Source: Cymbidium sinense
Lineage: Eukaryota; Streptophyta; Magnoliopsida; Asparagales; Orchidaceae
Direction of reading: 5' to 3'
NCBI GenBank assembly: GCA_021442155.1
Contig: CM038215.1
Location: 6,906,976-6,970,975, forward strand
DNA: 64,000 bases
Part shown: piece after piece, positions 22,810 through 32,206 of the stretch
How positions within the stretch are numbered: position 1 is the first letter of the stretch
How the letters are laid out: each line of letters starts with the position of its first letter
The notes under the pieces: model-generated
Seen by the model: only the letters and a program-made list of their open reading frames with translations
Databases searched by the model: none
What the model was told of the DNA's origin: nothing
Made by a program: the position numbers and the translations under genes

Positions 22810-24870
22810 ATGGATGGTTCAACTGTTGATAACTACCAAGATGGTGGGGAAGCGTTAATTAGGAACCATCCTTTGAATGACTCAGAAAGTCTGGCAGGTA
22901 ATTTCAGAGTATCATAACTTTTTTTTTATTGATCTCATATGTATGCGTATATTTTTCGTCAGATCGTAGGTAAAAAATTTTATCCAAAGCTATCCGTGAG
23001 CGACTGAGTTAGGAAAGGATATGCCCAAGTATTAGGGTGAGTGAGTTGCTTCACAAAATTCTTAGATTTTTGTCCTTTCCCTCTCTCTTTTTATTTATTT
23101 ATTATGTATTTTCACAGGATGACGACCGAAAATACCCATAGCATGACAGCTACAGATGATATATCATCCACTATCACAGCAGATAATTTAATGGTGCTCC
23201 ACAGGAAATTTCACTTCCCTAATGAGTTGGTGTCTATTGTTGCCAAAAATTCTGATCAAGCCTGTTCACCTCCGCCAGGATACTTTACTGTTTCTGAGAT
23301 GATTCTTTGTGCAGGACTGTGATTCTCTTTGGCACCTGAATTGATTGAGATCTTTAAAATATGCGGTGTAGCTTTGTCATAATTTTTATTTCAAGCTTTA
23401 GTGATCATCGTTGGTTTAACAGTCTTCTTTAGAGAGCACGGTGTTACTTTGAACATAAAATACTTATGCCGAATGTGTAGATTCACATGTGATGCTTAGG
23501 GACGTGTTTCTTATCCGGTTATAAAGAATTGGATAGAATTTTTAGCACGGGATCCATCTAGAAATTGGTGTAATGGATTTTTTTTTTGTGAAAAATGAGT
23601 GGGGCCCCCCGAAGAGATGGGGAAGATTGAATGACCTTCCAGATCCATTGTTGATTGAAGAGAATGAAATCTTAACAACTTTTAATATTCCTGATGCAGG
23701 AAGCTTACAACATGAGTTACATCACATCGGCAAATATATAATTGAAGATAGAATTTTCAAGGTTTGCCTTTCCATCTAGGCAAGGAGATCTCATGCTCTT
23801 CTAGTGAAGAGATCAAGTAAAGGTGATGAAAGGTCTTCTCATATTCATAGGATTCTTTCAAATAAGCCCGTTACAAAATCACAGTGGTAGCAATATTTCT
23901 TCTTTAAAGAAAAAGAAGACATATGTCGAAGTGACTACATCAAATATCTGTAGAGAAGATGTTTGCCCCTAGTTGGCCTCTGAAAGTTTAGCTATCTCAA
24001 CTCATAATGGGGGAATTCATTTCTCAAAGCTACATATTCCTGAAGAGGTGTTAAAGTACGTATGCACTGGACGTCAATGAGTAGACGAATTAGTATGTTG
24101 TCTTCTCCTCTTCCTTCTTTACTCCTTTTCTTTTTCTCTTTGTGTAATATTTATGATGATTTTTTTATTATAGGTAGCTCAAATATTAGGGCTGATGGCT
24201 CATTTCGGTGTCACTCTAGATGAGTGGAATATTGAATTTGTGAAGGTAAAATATCTGCAAGGTAAGTGTGAGAGAAAGATGAGTGTTAAGGCCAAAGAGG
24301 TGGCAACTTTGGAGGATCAGCTAACTGGGTGAGAACTGAGCTAGCGAACATGTCAACTTCTCTTTCTCTCTAGCATCAGGAGGTGGAGCACACTCGTGAT
24401 GAGCTAATTGAGGTGAGGGCAGAGATTTGCTAGAAAGAAAAAAGTCTCAGGGCACTTGCAGCTGAGAAAAAAGCTCTCGAACTAGAGAAGAAAGCATTAT
24501 AGGATCATCTTTCTGAGAAGGAGATTATAATGTCAGAAGCGAAAGAAAATGAAATCTCCTTGAAGGCAGTGGAAGACTTTAAGAACTTCCTGGCTTATCG
24601 TGATACTATCAAAGACCATGTATAGGAAGCTCATAATCATATTCTTAATGTTGAAGTGAAGGACTTGGAGCACCAATGTTTAGAGGAAGGCTTCATCCGA
24701 GGATTCCTAAAGGAATCTACTTAGTACATCATAAAATTGGAGCTAGTATTGAGAATCTATCATCCAACCAAGTATCTGAAGACCCTTCGCCAGATTCATT
24801 AGATGAAAGGGTCGAGAGTGAGTTTAAGGGAGCATCTCCTAGTGGTGAGGAAGACGTTGATATCATGTAG
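22810..24870 (+). pseudogene. Antisense gene of the Tat element (gypsy-type transposon protein, coiled coil), broken
   Basis: Opposite strand to gag-pol. The first ATG (22810) encodes MDGSTVDNYQDGG and ends at a GT donor at 22898. Downstream exons give MTTENTHS (23119), PPGYFTVSEMILCAGL, LAPELIEIFKICGVALS, VFFREHGVTLNIKYLCRM, FFFVKNEWGPPKRWGRL, then VDELVAQILGLMAHFGV across an intron at 24093-24173, a Lys/Glu/Leu-rich coiled coil (24270-24640) and an acidic tail (SPSGEEDVDIM, stop 24868-24870). The central part fits the Pfam family called putative gypsy type transposon (PF04195) from memory; its biochemical role is unknown. At least seven stops or frameshifts make this copy defective. The exon before 23118 does not join in frame as drawn. 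Confidence 0.75.
24093..24173 (+). other. Phase-0 spliceosomal intron in the antisense gene
   Basis: GTATGTTG donor and a pyrimidine-rich stretch with TTATTATAG acceptor, 81 bp. Removing it joins VDEL to VAQILGLM without a frame change. A second GT-AG pair of the same length, GTGAGTGAG at 23037 to TTTTCACAG ending 23117, precedes the MTTENTHS exon. Confidence 0.65.
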
Positions 24871-25073
24871 TATCACTTGAGGATCCTCTTTTTTCTCTTT
24901 TATCTATGTATTGTTATTTATTATTATTATTATTTTGTATCAGAATTTTGATTCTTTCTTATATCATCATGTTAGTGCTGTCAATGATATTAAATTTTTT
25001 TTGGGTGATATGCTCTTCTTTTATTTTTACCTATCTGAAATGATTGGTCAAAATATTATTTGATGACGCTAAC
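24871..25073. other. AT-rich 3' flank of the antisense gene
   Basis: Contains (TTA)n near 24916-24935 and TTTTTT runs; probably the 3' UTR of the antisense transcript. No coding motif. Confidence 0.5.
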
Positions 25074-25510
25074 CTGTATGGATGAGGCCATAGGAAGCAA
25101 ACCAAGGACCTTTTAGCCTATCCTAGGTATTAGTCAAAACATTATTTGATGACTTACCTGTATGGAAGAGGCCGTGGGATGTCTACCAAGGAACTTTTGA
25201 CCTATCCTAGGTATTAACCAAAGTATTACATGACTTCTTACTTGTATGGAAGAGGCCGTGGGATGTCCACCAAGGACCTTTTGACCTATCCTAGGCATTA
25301 GCTAAAATATTATTTGATGTCTTACCTGTATGGAAGAGGCTGTGGTATGTCCACAAAGGACCTTTTGACCTATCCTAGGTATTAGCCAAAGTGTTACTTC
25401 ACTTCTTACCTGTATGGAAGAGGTTGTGAAATGTCCACCAAAGACTTTTTGACCTATCCTAGGCATTAGTCAAAGTGTTACTTAACTTCTTACTTATATG
25501 AAAGAGGTCC
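25074..25510. repeat. ~84 bp minisatellite between convergent genes
   Basis: CTGTATGGAAGAGGCCGTGG-type words start near 25074, 25158, 25242, 25326, 25410 and 25494. Each unit includes CCACCAAGGACCTTTTGACC and TATCCTAGG. Six units at a very regular 84 bp spacing, diverged by point changes. Confidence 0.9.
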
Positions 25511-25927
25511 AATCAAGTCCCCTTGGGATTGATCATGCCCCAACTGAGATACAATGTAAGTTGTGCATTTCTTAAGTGGGAGGATTAAATAAAGGAGATT
25601 GTTTATATACAACAAGCTCAAAAGAAAAGCTATAAATCATTACTCTGATAAGGTTGGTGATACAATCATAAGATGATTTTAATACAGATATGAGTTTGAA
25701 GAGGGAATGACAAACAAGATAAAATTAAAGTTGTAATAATTATGCAGTAGGAATTACTGATAATATTTTTATAGATTCTCAGTGTTCCAAGTTTGAGATA
25801 AAGTTTTTCCCTCTAGATCCTTGAGCTTGAATGTTCCTGGCTTGACCATAGCTATAACCACATATGGGCCATCCTAAAGAGGTGAGAGTTTATTGCATTG
25901 AGGGCCTTTGCCTACAGCTTCAAAACT
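25511..25927 (-). other. Region 3' of integrase
   Basis: Between the minisatellite and the last clear integrase codons. On minus the first ~150 nt encode the integrase C-terminal continuation in broken frames (GPYVVIAMVKPGTFKLKDL-like words around 25800-25890). The rest is noncoding with no recognisable motif. Confidence 0.5.
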
Positions 25928-27060
25928 TTACATGACCAAGTCACCGATAGATATGGGATGAGGTTTTACTCTTCTGTTGAAGTGATAAGCTACCCTTTGG
26001 TGGTAGGAAGCAGTCCGAAGTAGAGCCATATCACGAGTTTCACGGAGTAGGTCCAGGTGTTGTCGGAGTTTTTCATCATTACTATCATGATCGAATGATT
26101 GAACTCTTGGACTTGGAATCCCAATATCTACTAGTATAATAGCTTCTGTGCCAAAACACAAGTTATATGGTGTCTCACCAGTCAGGCTTCGTGACATAGT
26201 GCGGTAAGCCCAAAGAACATTAGGGAGCTCATCAACCCATTGCCCCGCAGCCTTCTCAAGATGTGTTTTTAACCCTTTGAGTATAGTCCTATTGGTAGCT
26301 TCAGTCTGTCCATTAGTTTGAGGATGTGCTATAATCATATGCAGTAGTTGAATGTGAAGATCTTTACAAAAGGATGTAAAGACTTTTCTAGTAAATTGGG
26401 TTCCATTATCGGTGATGATCTTTCCAGGAAGACTGAATCAACATACTATATTTTTCCAAACAAATTTTTTAGCATTTTCCTCCGTGATTTTAGCGAGTGG
26501 TTTGACTTCCACCTATTTAATGAAGTAGTCGATAGCTAAAATGATAAACTTTCATTCTCCTGATGCTATCAAAAAAGGTCCCATGATATCAGTTCTCCAT
26601 TGAGCAAAAGGCCATGGGCTTTGAAGGGATGAGAGCTCTATATGCGGTGTGTGAGAGAGGTTAGAGTGCAACTGACAACTTGTACATTTTTTTGTGAACT
26701 CCAAGGCATCTTTCTTCATCATTATGCTAATGGAACCCTTGCCTTATAATTTTAAGGGCTAACACCCTTCTTCCTAGGGGTTCTCTACATATCCCTAAGT
26801 GAACCTCTCTTAATGCGTAATCATCCTTTGATGGGGAGAAGCATTTAAGGTATGACCTAGAAAAAGTTTGTTTGTATAGTTCACCTCTGACAATAATAAA
26901 GTTTGAAGCTTGCCTTCGGAGATGAGTTGCAGTAGTTGAGTATTCAGGAAGGGTCCCTTCTTGTAGAAAAAATAGGATGGGTCCATCCACGAAGGTTCCT
27001 TTATCTCATTAATTGCTTGTATTACCCATGACCCTTGGATACTAGGAAAATATATTTCTT
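25928..27060 (-). pseudogene. Integrase of the Tat element
   Basis: Minus strand, in order: zinc-binding region (REVHLGICREPLG, about 26730-26830), core domain with AIDYF, IITDNGTQF (about 26395-26425) and HPQTNGQTEATNR carrying the three acidic positions of the DDE site, then WAYRTMSRSLTGETPYNL and the start of the C-terminal domain (FNRRVKPHPISIGDLV). The frame is open for 136 codons at 25928-26338 but broken upstream. The enzyme would join element cDNA ends to host DNA in the nucleus. Frameshifts between the finger and the core, and a stop after AIDYFIK, inactivate this copy. Confidence 0.92.
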
Positions 27061-27780
27061 CAACATGCCTTCTCTTAAATAGATCTCTAGTAGCAGATGT
27101 AGCAAGGTTAGCGAGAGCGTCAACTCGAGTATTCTTCTCTCGCAGTATGTGAATGATTTGATGTGTCTTGAAATGGGCAAAAAGTTACTTTACCAAGCTG
27201 AGGTATTGCGCTAGCTGAGGCTAATGAGTATTAAAGTTTCCCTCAACTTGGGAGGCGACAAGCTGAGAGTCAGTGTGTATCACTAAGTCTTGACCTTCAT
27301 AATCGATGGTGAGTCTCAACCCTATGATGAGAGCCTCATATTCAGCCATATTATTGGTTGTAAGAAATTTTAAGCGAAGTCCATAATCTTAGATATCTGT
27401 TGGGGGAAATAAGTAAGATTCCTACTCCGACACTAGTATTTACTGAAGCTCCATCAACATAGAGAGTCCATTGAAGAGATGAAAGGGGTGTAGTAGATAG
27501 CTCATTTAGAGTTGGGGTACTGCATTCTACTATAAAGTCTGCGAGTACTTGAGACTTTATATCCGGTCGAGGTAGGAAATGGATATCAAATTCTCCCAAT
27601 TCTATAGACCATTTAATTAACCCCCCAGATGCCTCTGGTTTCTGTAGAATGACCCTTAAAAGTAAATGAGTGTAAAGGCCGATAGTGTGAGCTTGGAAGT
27701 ATGGATATAACTTTTGCACTGAGAAAACTAAATCCAGAGCCATCTTATCTACCAGTGGATAACGACTTTCTATATCAAAG
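27061..27780 (-). pseudogene. Tandem RNase H region (RT-linked plus archaeal-type)
   Basis: The open frame 27351-27743 on minus reads the end of the RT-linked RNase H (KWSIELGEFDIHFLPRPDIK, VLADFIVECS), a ~20-residue linker and then WTLYVDGASVNTSVGVGILL, the start of a second RNase H. Further fragments (IGLRLTIDYEGQDLVIHTDSQ-like, near 27240-27310) follow in another frame. Two consecutive RNase H domains are a known mark of the Tat lineage; they degrade the RNA of RNA:DNA hybrids during reverse transcription. Confidence 0.82.
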
Positions 27781-28911
27781 AGAAACTTGTTGACATAGTA
27801 AATTGGTCGTTGTATCCCATTTTCTTCTCACACTAAAATCAAGCATATCACATGGGAAGAGACTGCGAGATATAAGTATAACATCTCTCCTTGAATAGGC
27901 TTTGATAGTGAGGGTGGAGATGCTAAATACTCCCTTAGTTGCTCAAAAGCATACTAACATTCATCAGTCCACTAAAAACTATTATTTTTAGTTCCCTTTA
28001 GTATTTTAAAGAATGGCAAGTATTTATCCCTAGAACAGGCTAGGAAGCGGGATAAGGCAACAATTCATCCATTCAATTGTTAAACTTCTTTGATATTCTT
28101 CGGAGGAGTCATATCTCTGAGGGCTTTGATTTTCTCAGGATTGGCCTCTATCCCACGGTGGGTTACCATAAACCCAAGAAATTTTCCTGACGTAGCCCCA
28201 AAAGCACACTTGGTCGGGTTAAGTTGCATGTTATAACGTCGAAGAAGGTTAAAGCATATTTCTATGTCAAAAATATGTTGTGATTCTTCCAGGCTTTTTA
28301 CTTACATGTCATCCACATATACCTCTATTGTGCCCTAAAGGTCTTTAAAACCTTATTCATAAGGCTGATAGGTAGCACCGATTTTTTTTTAACCCCAGAT
28401 AACTTGGTAATAGTATAAACCTTTATATGTTTGAAATGCTGTGGCTTCTTCATTCATTGGGTCCATTTTTATTTGGTTGTAACCAGAGTAAGCATCCAAA
28501 AAATTGAGCATTTGATGTCTAGACATAGCATCGACCTATTGATTAATTTGAGGGAGAGAAAAACTATCTTTCAGGCAAGCTTTGTTAAGATCAATGTAAT
28601 CAATACACATTCTCCATGTTCCATTTATTTTCTTGACCATGATAACATTTGCTAGCCATGTAGGGTAATGTACTTCTATGAATCTTCTAAGAGTTTGTTA
28701 ACTTCTTGTACAATAGCGGAGGTGATCAGTGCAAAACTCGCTTCTTGGATGATCGCTTGAATGTTGGATCAATCTTGAGGGAGTGCATGATCACATTGGG
28801 GTCGACCCCCTGCATATCCGTCAGACTCCAAGTGAAGATGTCTTGATTTTTGTGCAAGAAGTTTATGTATTTTACCCTTTGTTCGTTTGAGAGCAGAGAT
28901 CCAACTTGCAC
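27781..28911 (-). pseudogene. Reverse transcriptase of the Tat element
   Basis: On minus it starts with VKYINFLHKNQDIFTWSLTD and MQGVDPNVIMHSLKID (28726-28911), the usual N-terminal entry of plant Ty3/gypsy RT, and contains the catalytic YVDDM at 28305-28319 followed at once by a stop. Words such as MVTHRGIEANPEKI-like near 28140-28170 and RFLACSRDKYLPFF near 28010-28050 mark the thumb. Several stops and frameshifts break it. The + strand frames 28431-28655 and 28850-29041 are shadows. Confidence 0.9.
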
Positions 28912-29500
28912 TATTCATAGAGGTTGGTCATCTGACAATGAAACAAGGTGCAAGTCTTCTACATACAAAGCTTTTTGGGGTACTTCTTCATCTCAAAAAT
29001 TAAAATTTTTGATGTTGAAGGTCACAGAAGGGCATGGTTGAGCTTGTTTGAGGTAACTTGATTGTGCTATTTGTTGATTTCCATAGACCACCCCAACATC
29101 AACAGGAGTTGGAAATTTCATCTTAAGATGAGATATTGGAGTGACAGCACCAAAAATTGATTGGTGGGGCCTTTCGAAGATAGCATTATATGTTGAATCT
29201 GACTTGACCACCATGAATTGAATTGAATGAGTCACTTATCGAGGGAATTCTCTAAGGACAACAAGAAGGGTGATTATCCCCTCTACTCGCATAGGGCGAT
29301 TATCAAACCTGTATAATGATCCTGCAGTGGGTTGGAGCTTTTCCCTAACCAAGCCCATGTTAAGAAATGTGGAGTAAAATAAGACATCAATAGAGCTCCC
29401 ATTGTCAATCAAAATTCTCTTAACATTATAGCATGGCACAGCGATCCCTGCGCCGATGACAAGTGGGTCTTGATGAGGAACATAGTCTCCTTCTATGTCC
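28912..29500 (-). pseudogene. Aspartic protease region of the Tat element
   Basis: On minus, RILIDNGSSIDVLFYSTF carries the active-site word DNGSS (about 29392-29406), where DTGS or DGGS is usual in the family. Then VEGIITLLVVL, a stop, FMVVKSDSTYNAIFERP and HLKMKFPT, the normal link from protease to RT. The protease would cut the Gag-Pol polyprotein. One stop between 29235 and 29236 splits the domain. Confidence 0.85.
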
Positions 29501-30926
29501 GAGTCATTAAAAGTGATGGAATGATCAATATGAGATTTGTTTAACTCTGGTTCTTCAGAGGTGGCAATGAGGACTTGATTAGATAGTAGTGGTCCTCCTA
29601 CGATTATTTCAACATCTCCAACTATTTGATGACTATTTTTGTTATTTATGTAATGATTGTCCTCGTTTCCCCCAGTTGGAGTTATATTTGTTTGAGTCAA
29701 TTGATTCTTCAAAAATTGACATAGATATCCTTGTTGAATGAGCCTCTCTATTTCTTCTTTGAGTTGTTTGCACACCTCAATAATATGTCCACGACTTTGA
29801 TGGAAGTGACAATATTTCTCCTGATTTCCTGAATTTGGTTTTAGCAGATGTGGCCACTTGATGGTTTCTTCATCTCAAATGGCCACCAGGATGTTAAAAT
29901 GAGATGTGTTCAGTGGTGTGTATTTCTTTTCTGGTCGTGGTTCATGTCATTGATGTGAGGGTCATGGAGGGAGATCACGACTACCTTATTGAGTCTTGTG
30001 ATGGGACCATTGGTCTGCATTCCCTGGGGTGCTATTACATTTTTCTATAGATTATTCAAATTGTTTGCGATGAGCATTAAACACCTCATCAGAAAAAATT
30101 TATGCTTCCACACGATGAATCAAGTATCTCGCATTAGTTATGAGTAAAAAGGCCCAGGATGGAGCCCTCCAAGGAAAACTCTTCTTAATAGTTCAGGGTC
30201 TACTCCAAGTATTTGGCGAGCTTCCAAGGAGAACATCTGGAAGTATTCCTTAAGTAATTCACCCTCATTTTGATGAATGCATGAGAGTTGAGAGGAATCT
30301 TTAATGATCCTCTAGTTTGCAATGAATTGTTATACAAAAATCGAAAGTTCATCAAGGTATGGATTGATTCTAAGAGAATCAACACAAAGGAAGTGTGAGC
30401 TTGTTGGATATGCATGATAGTCTGAATGGTCGATGAGTTCATAAAGGATTGATTTCAGATTGAACCAGGGAATGTTGAAGATCACCTCGATGAGGTGAGT
30501 CAAAGATTTAAGCTTCCAACATATTGGTGGATTAGCAAATACTGATACAAGTGATGGATGAGTAAAATTAGTAGTGTCAAGGAGGTCAGCATCACAGTCT
30601 GGAAGTGGATGAACTTCATTCTGCTGGCGAGAAGGCCCCGTAATAGCATTTTGATCTCCCCTGGCTAACGATCGATCTTGGGGAGATGTGTTTGCTGTAG
30701 TAGTAGCTGTCGTGTTCCTCGTAAAAGTCAGATTATCTTATTTTGAGACTCTTCCATTCGACACACATTATCTTCTAGAGAGATTCTTGTTGCACCTTCA
30801 CCGACAAGGTCATGCCTATCAGGGGGAAGTAGAAGCTTGGCGCCCCTGGTTCAAGGATTGGTTTCAAGAGTGACGGGAGTTGGAGGGGGATGCTTCATTA
30901 TTGTGAGTATTATGCCTATTGGTCAT
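29501..30926 (-). pseudogene. Gag of the Tat element
   Basis: A plausible start is the ATG at 30926 on minus (MTNRHNTHNNEASPSNS), 64 nt inside the 5' LTR edge and just after the PBS. Further along, NEGELLKEYFQMFSLEARQ and LGVDPELLRRVFLGGLHPG (about 30150-30270) match the capsid-like part of plant Gag. HFHQSRGHIIEVCKQLKEEI (about 29745-29810) is a CHHC-type finger just upstream of LIQQGYLCQFL, as usual before the protease. Several stops interrupt it. Gag would coat element RNA in cytoplasmic particles. Confidence 0.82.
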
Positions 30927-30966
30927 AATGCTGGTGTTCACAAAAATTATGATTAAGGGGTTCTAT

Positions 30967-30983
30967 TCCCACAGACGGCGCCA
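30967..30983 (-). other. Primer binding site of the Tat element
   Basis: On minus TGGCGCCGTCTGTGGGA starts six bases inside the 5' LTR. TGGCGCC complements a tRNA 3' CCA end and is common in plant Ty3/gypsy elements. I do not assign the tRNA. Confidence 0.85.
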
Positions 30984-30989
30984 AACTAT

Positions 30990-32206
30990 TGCGTGCTAGA
31001 AAACTAGTTGCAGTAGAATAAAAGTTTACGCCTTAGCTTTGTTATGGAATCTAGCACACACACAGATGTTTGAAAAATTAATAAGAAAACACCAGAATTT
31101 TTACCTAAAAAAACCTCAAAAAGAGGGAAAAAACCATGAATCCTAGCCCAGTAAAAATATTCCACTATGTATCTATTTTAGAGTACAAAATTTTCCGATA
31201 ATGGGATTATAGAATTATATTTGAGAAGGGTTGACAATGGGAATTCCAGAATCAGGCAACAACAGTTATATAGCCATGGTTAGGTTGTAACAGTTGCTAG
31301 TGGTAATTGATGATGGTGAATAGCGATGGCGATCGGCGATGGTGATGACCGGCAGAGATGGCCGGCGATGGTCGGTAGCGACGATCGACGATGGTAGTCA
31401 GCAGCGGTGACTGGTGATGGTGACCAATGACTGTGCTTGATGACAATGATGATTGATGGTGGTGGCCGATGATGGAAGTTGGTGGTGGTCGGCAAATGGA
31501 AACCGGTGACTGTGGTCGATGGTGGTCAACGGTGGCGACTGGCGATGGTAGTTGTTGGGGATGACCGGTGATGATGGTTGACGGTGATGACCAGCGGTAA
31601 TGACCAGTGATGGTGGTTGATGGCAATTCTCGATGATGGTGGTCAGCGATAGTGGTCGGTAGTGATGATCGGCGATGGAGATTGATGACGATGAGGGTCG
31701 GCGATGGCGGCTGATGGTGATGGCCGACGGCGGTGGTTGATGGCTAGCGGAGGTGGTCGACGATAGTCGAGTGGTGGCATGATTATGCTTGGAGGATTTT
31801 CAAGATTTAGAACTCTCTCTTCTCTTTAGCTTAGCTCCCCTCATGTGAATAATGAGGTGCTATTTATAGATTAGAGAGAAGGAATTTTCATAAATACATG
31901 CAAAATCCAAACCACTCAATCGGATGGCTCAAGATGATTCTTTTGATCAACTAATGTATTTTGTGTATTTCAATACTCAAATGAAGTCAAAATCAAGAGT
32001 CTTGGGCTTATTAAATCTAGCTCATCATGATGCTCAATTTGATCAAAATTCTTCCATATTTAAGAACTATTTAGGGATTTAACTGATATCCCAAAGTTTC
32101 CAATGATATTTTAAGTGCTTGTTCTAGACTAGTTTCAACTTAGGATTAGCTTGCTTTTGACATCAAGATTCGTTCTTCAACTACTAGTATTTTGAGTGCC
32201 ATATCA
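30990..32206 (-). repeat. 5' LTR of the Tat element
   Basis: On minus it runs TGATATGGCAC ... CTAGCACGCA. A TATAAATA at 31861-31868 (minus) sits ~340 bp from the LTR start, giving a U3 of that size. The minisatellite section (about 31300-31770) is ~100 bp longer than in the other LTR. Frames 31280-31626 are readings of that repeat. Confidence 0.93.
31861..31868 (-). promoter_or_regulatory. LTR promoter TATA box
   Basis: TATAAATA on minus, flanked by CTCTAATC and GC; conserved at the same place in the other LTR (21290-21297). It would drive the genomic RNA of the element. Confidence 0.65.

Larger units (their letters stand above)
20510..32206 (-). mobile_element. Tat-type Ty3/gypsy LTR retrotransposon with an antisense gene
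   Basis: Two LTRs in direct orientation bound the element. On minus the order is 5' LTR (30990-32206), PBS, gag, protease, RT, RNase H, second RNase H start, integrase, ~4.3 kb extra region, PPT and 3' LTR (20510-21626). A second, archaeal-type RNase H after the RT-linked one and an opposing ORF between integrase and the 3' LTR are known features of the Tat lineage. Stops and frameshifts occur in all domains, so it is not autonomous. It split array DNA: T-rich TTTAGG-type sequence lies on both sides. A target duplication is uncertain; GGTTT follows the element and a GGTTTT stretch precedes it. Confidence 0.94.

Noticed and set aside
22323..25510. CRISPR-like regular repeats
   Set aside because: The 84 and 90 bp units are contiguous tandem repeats without unique spacers, within a plant retrotransposon.
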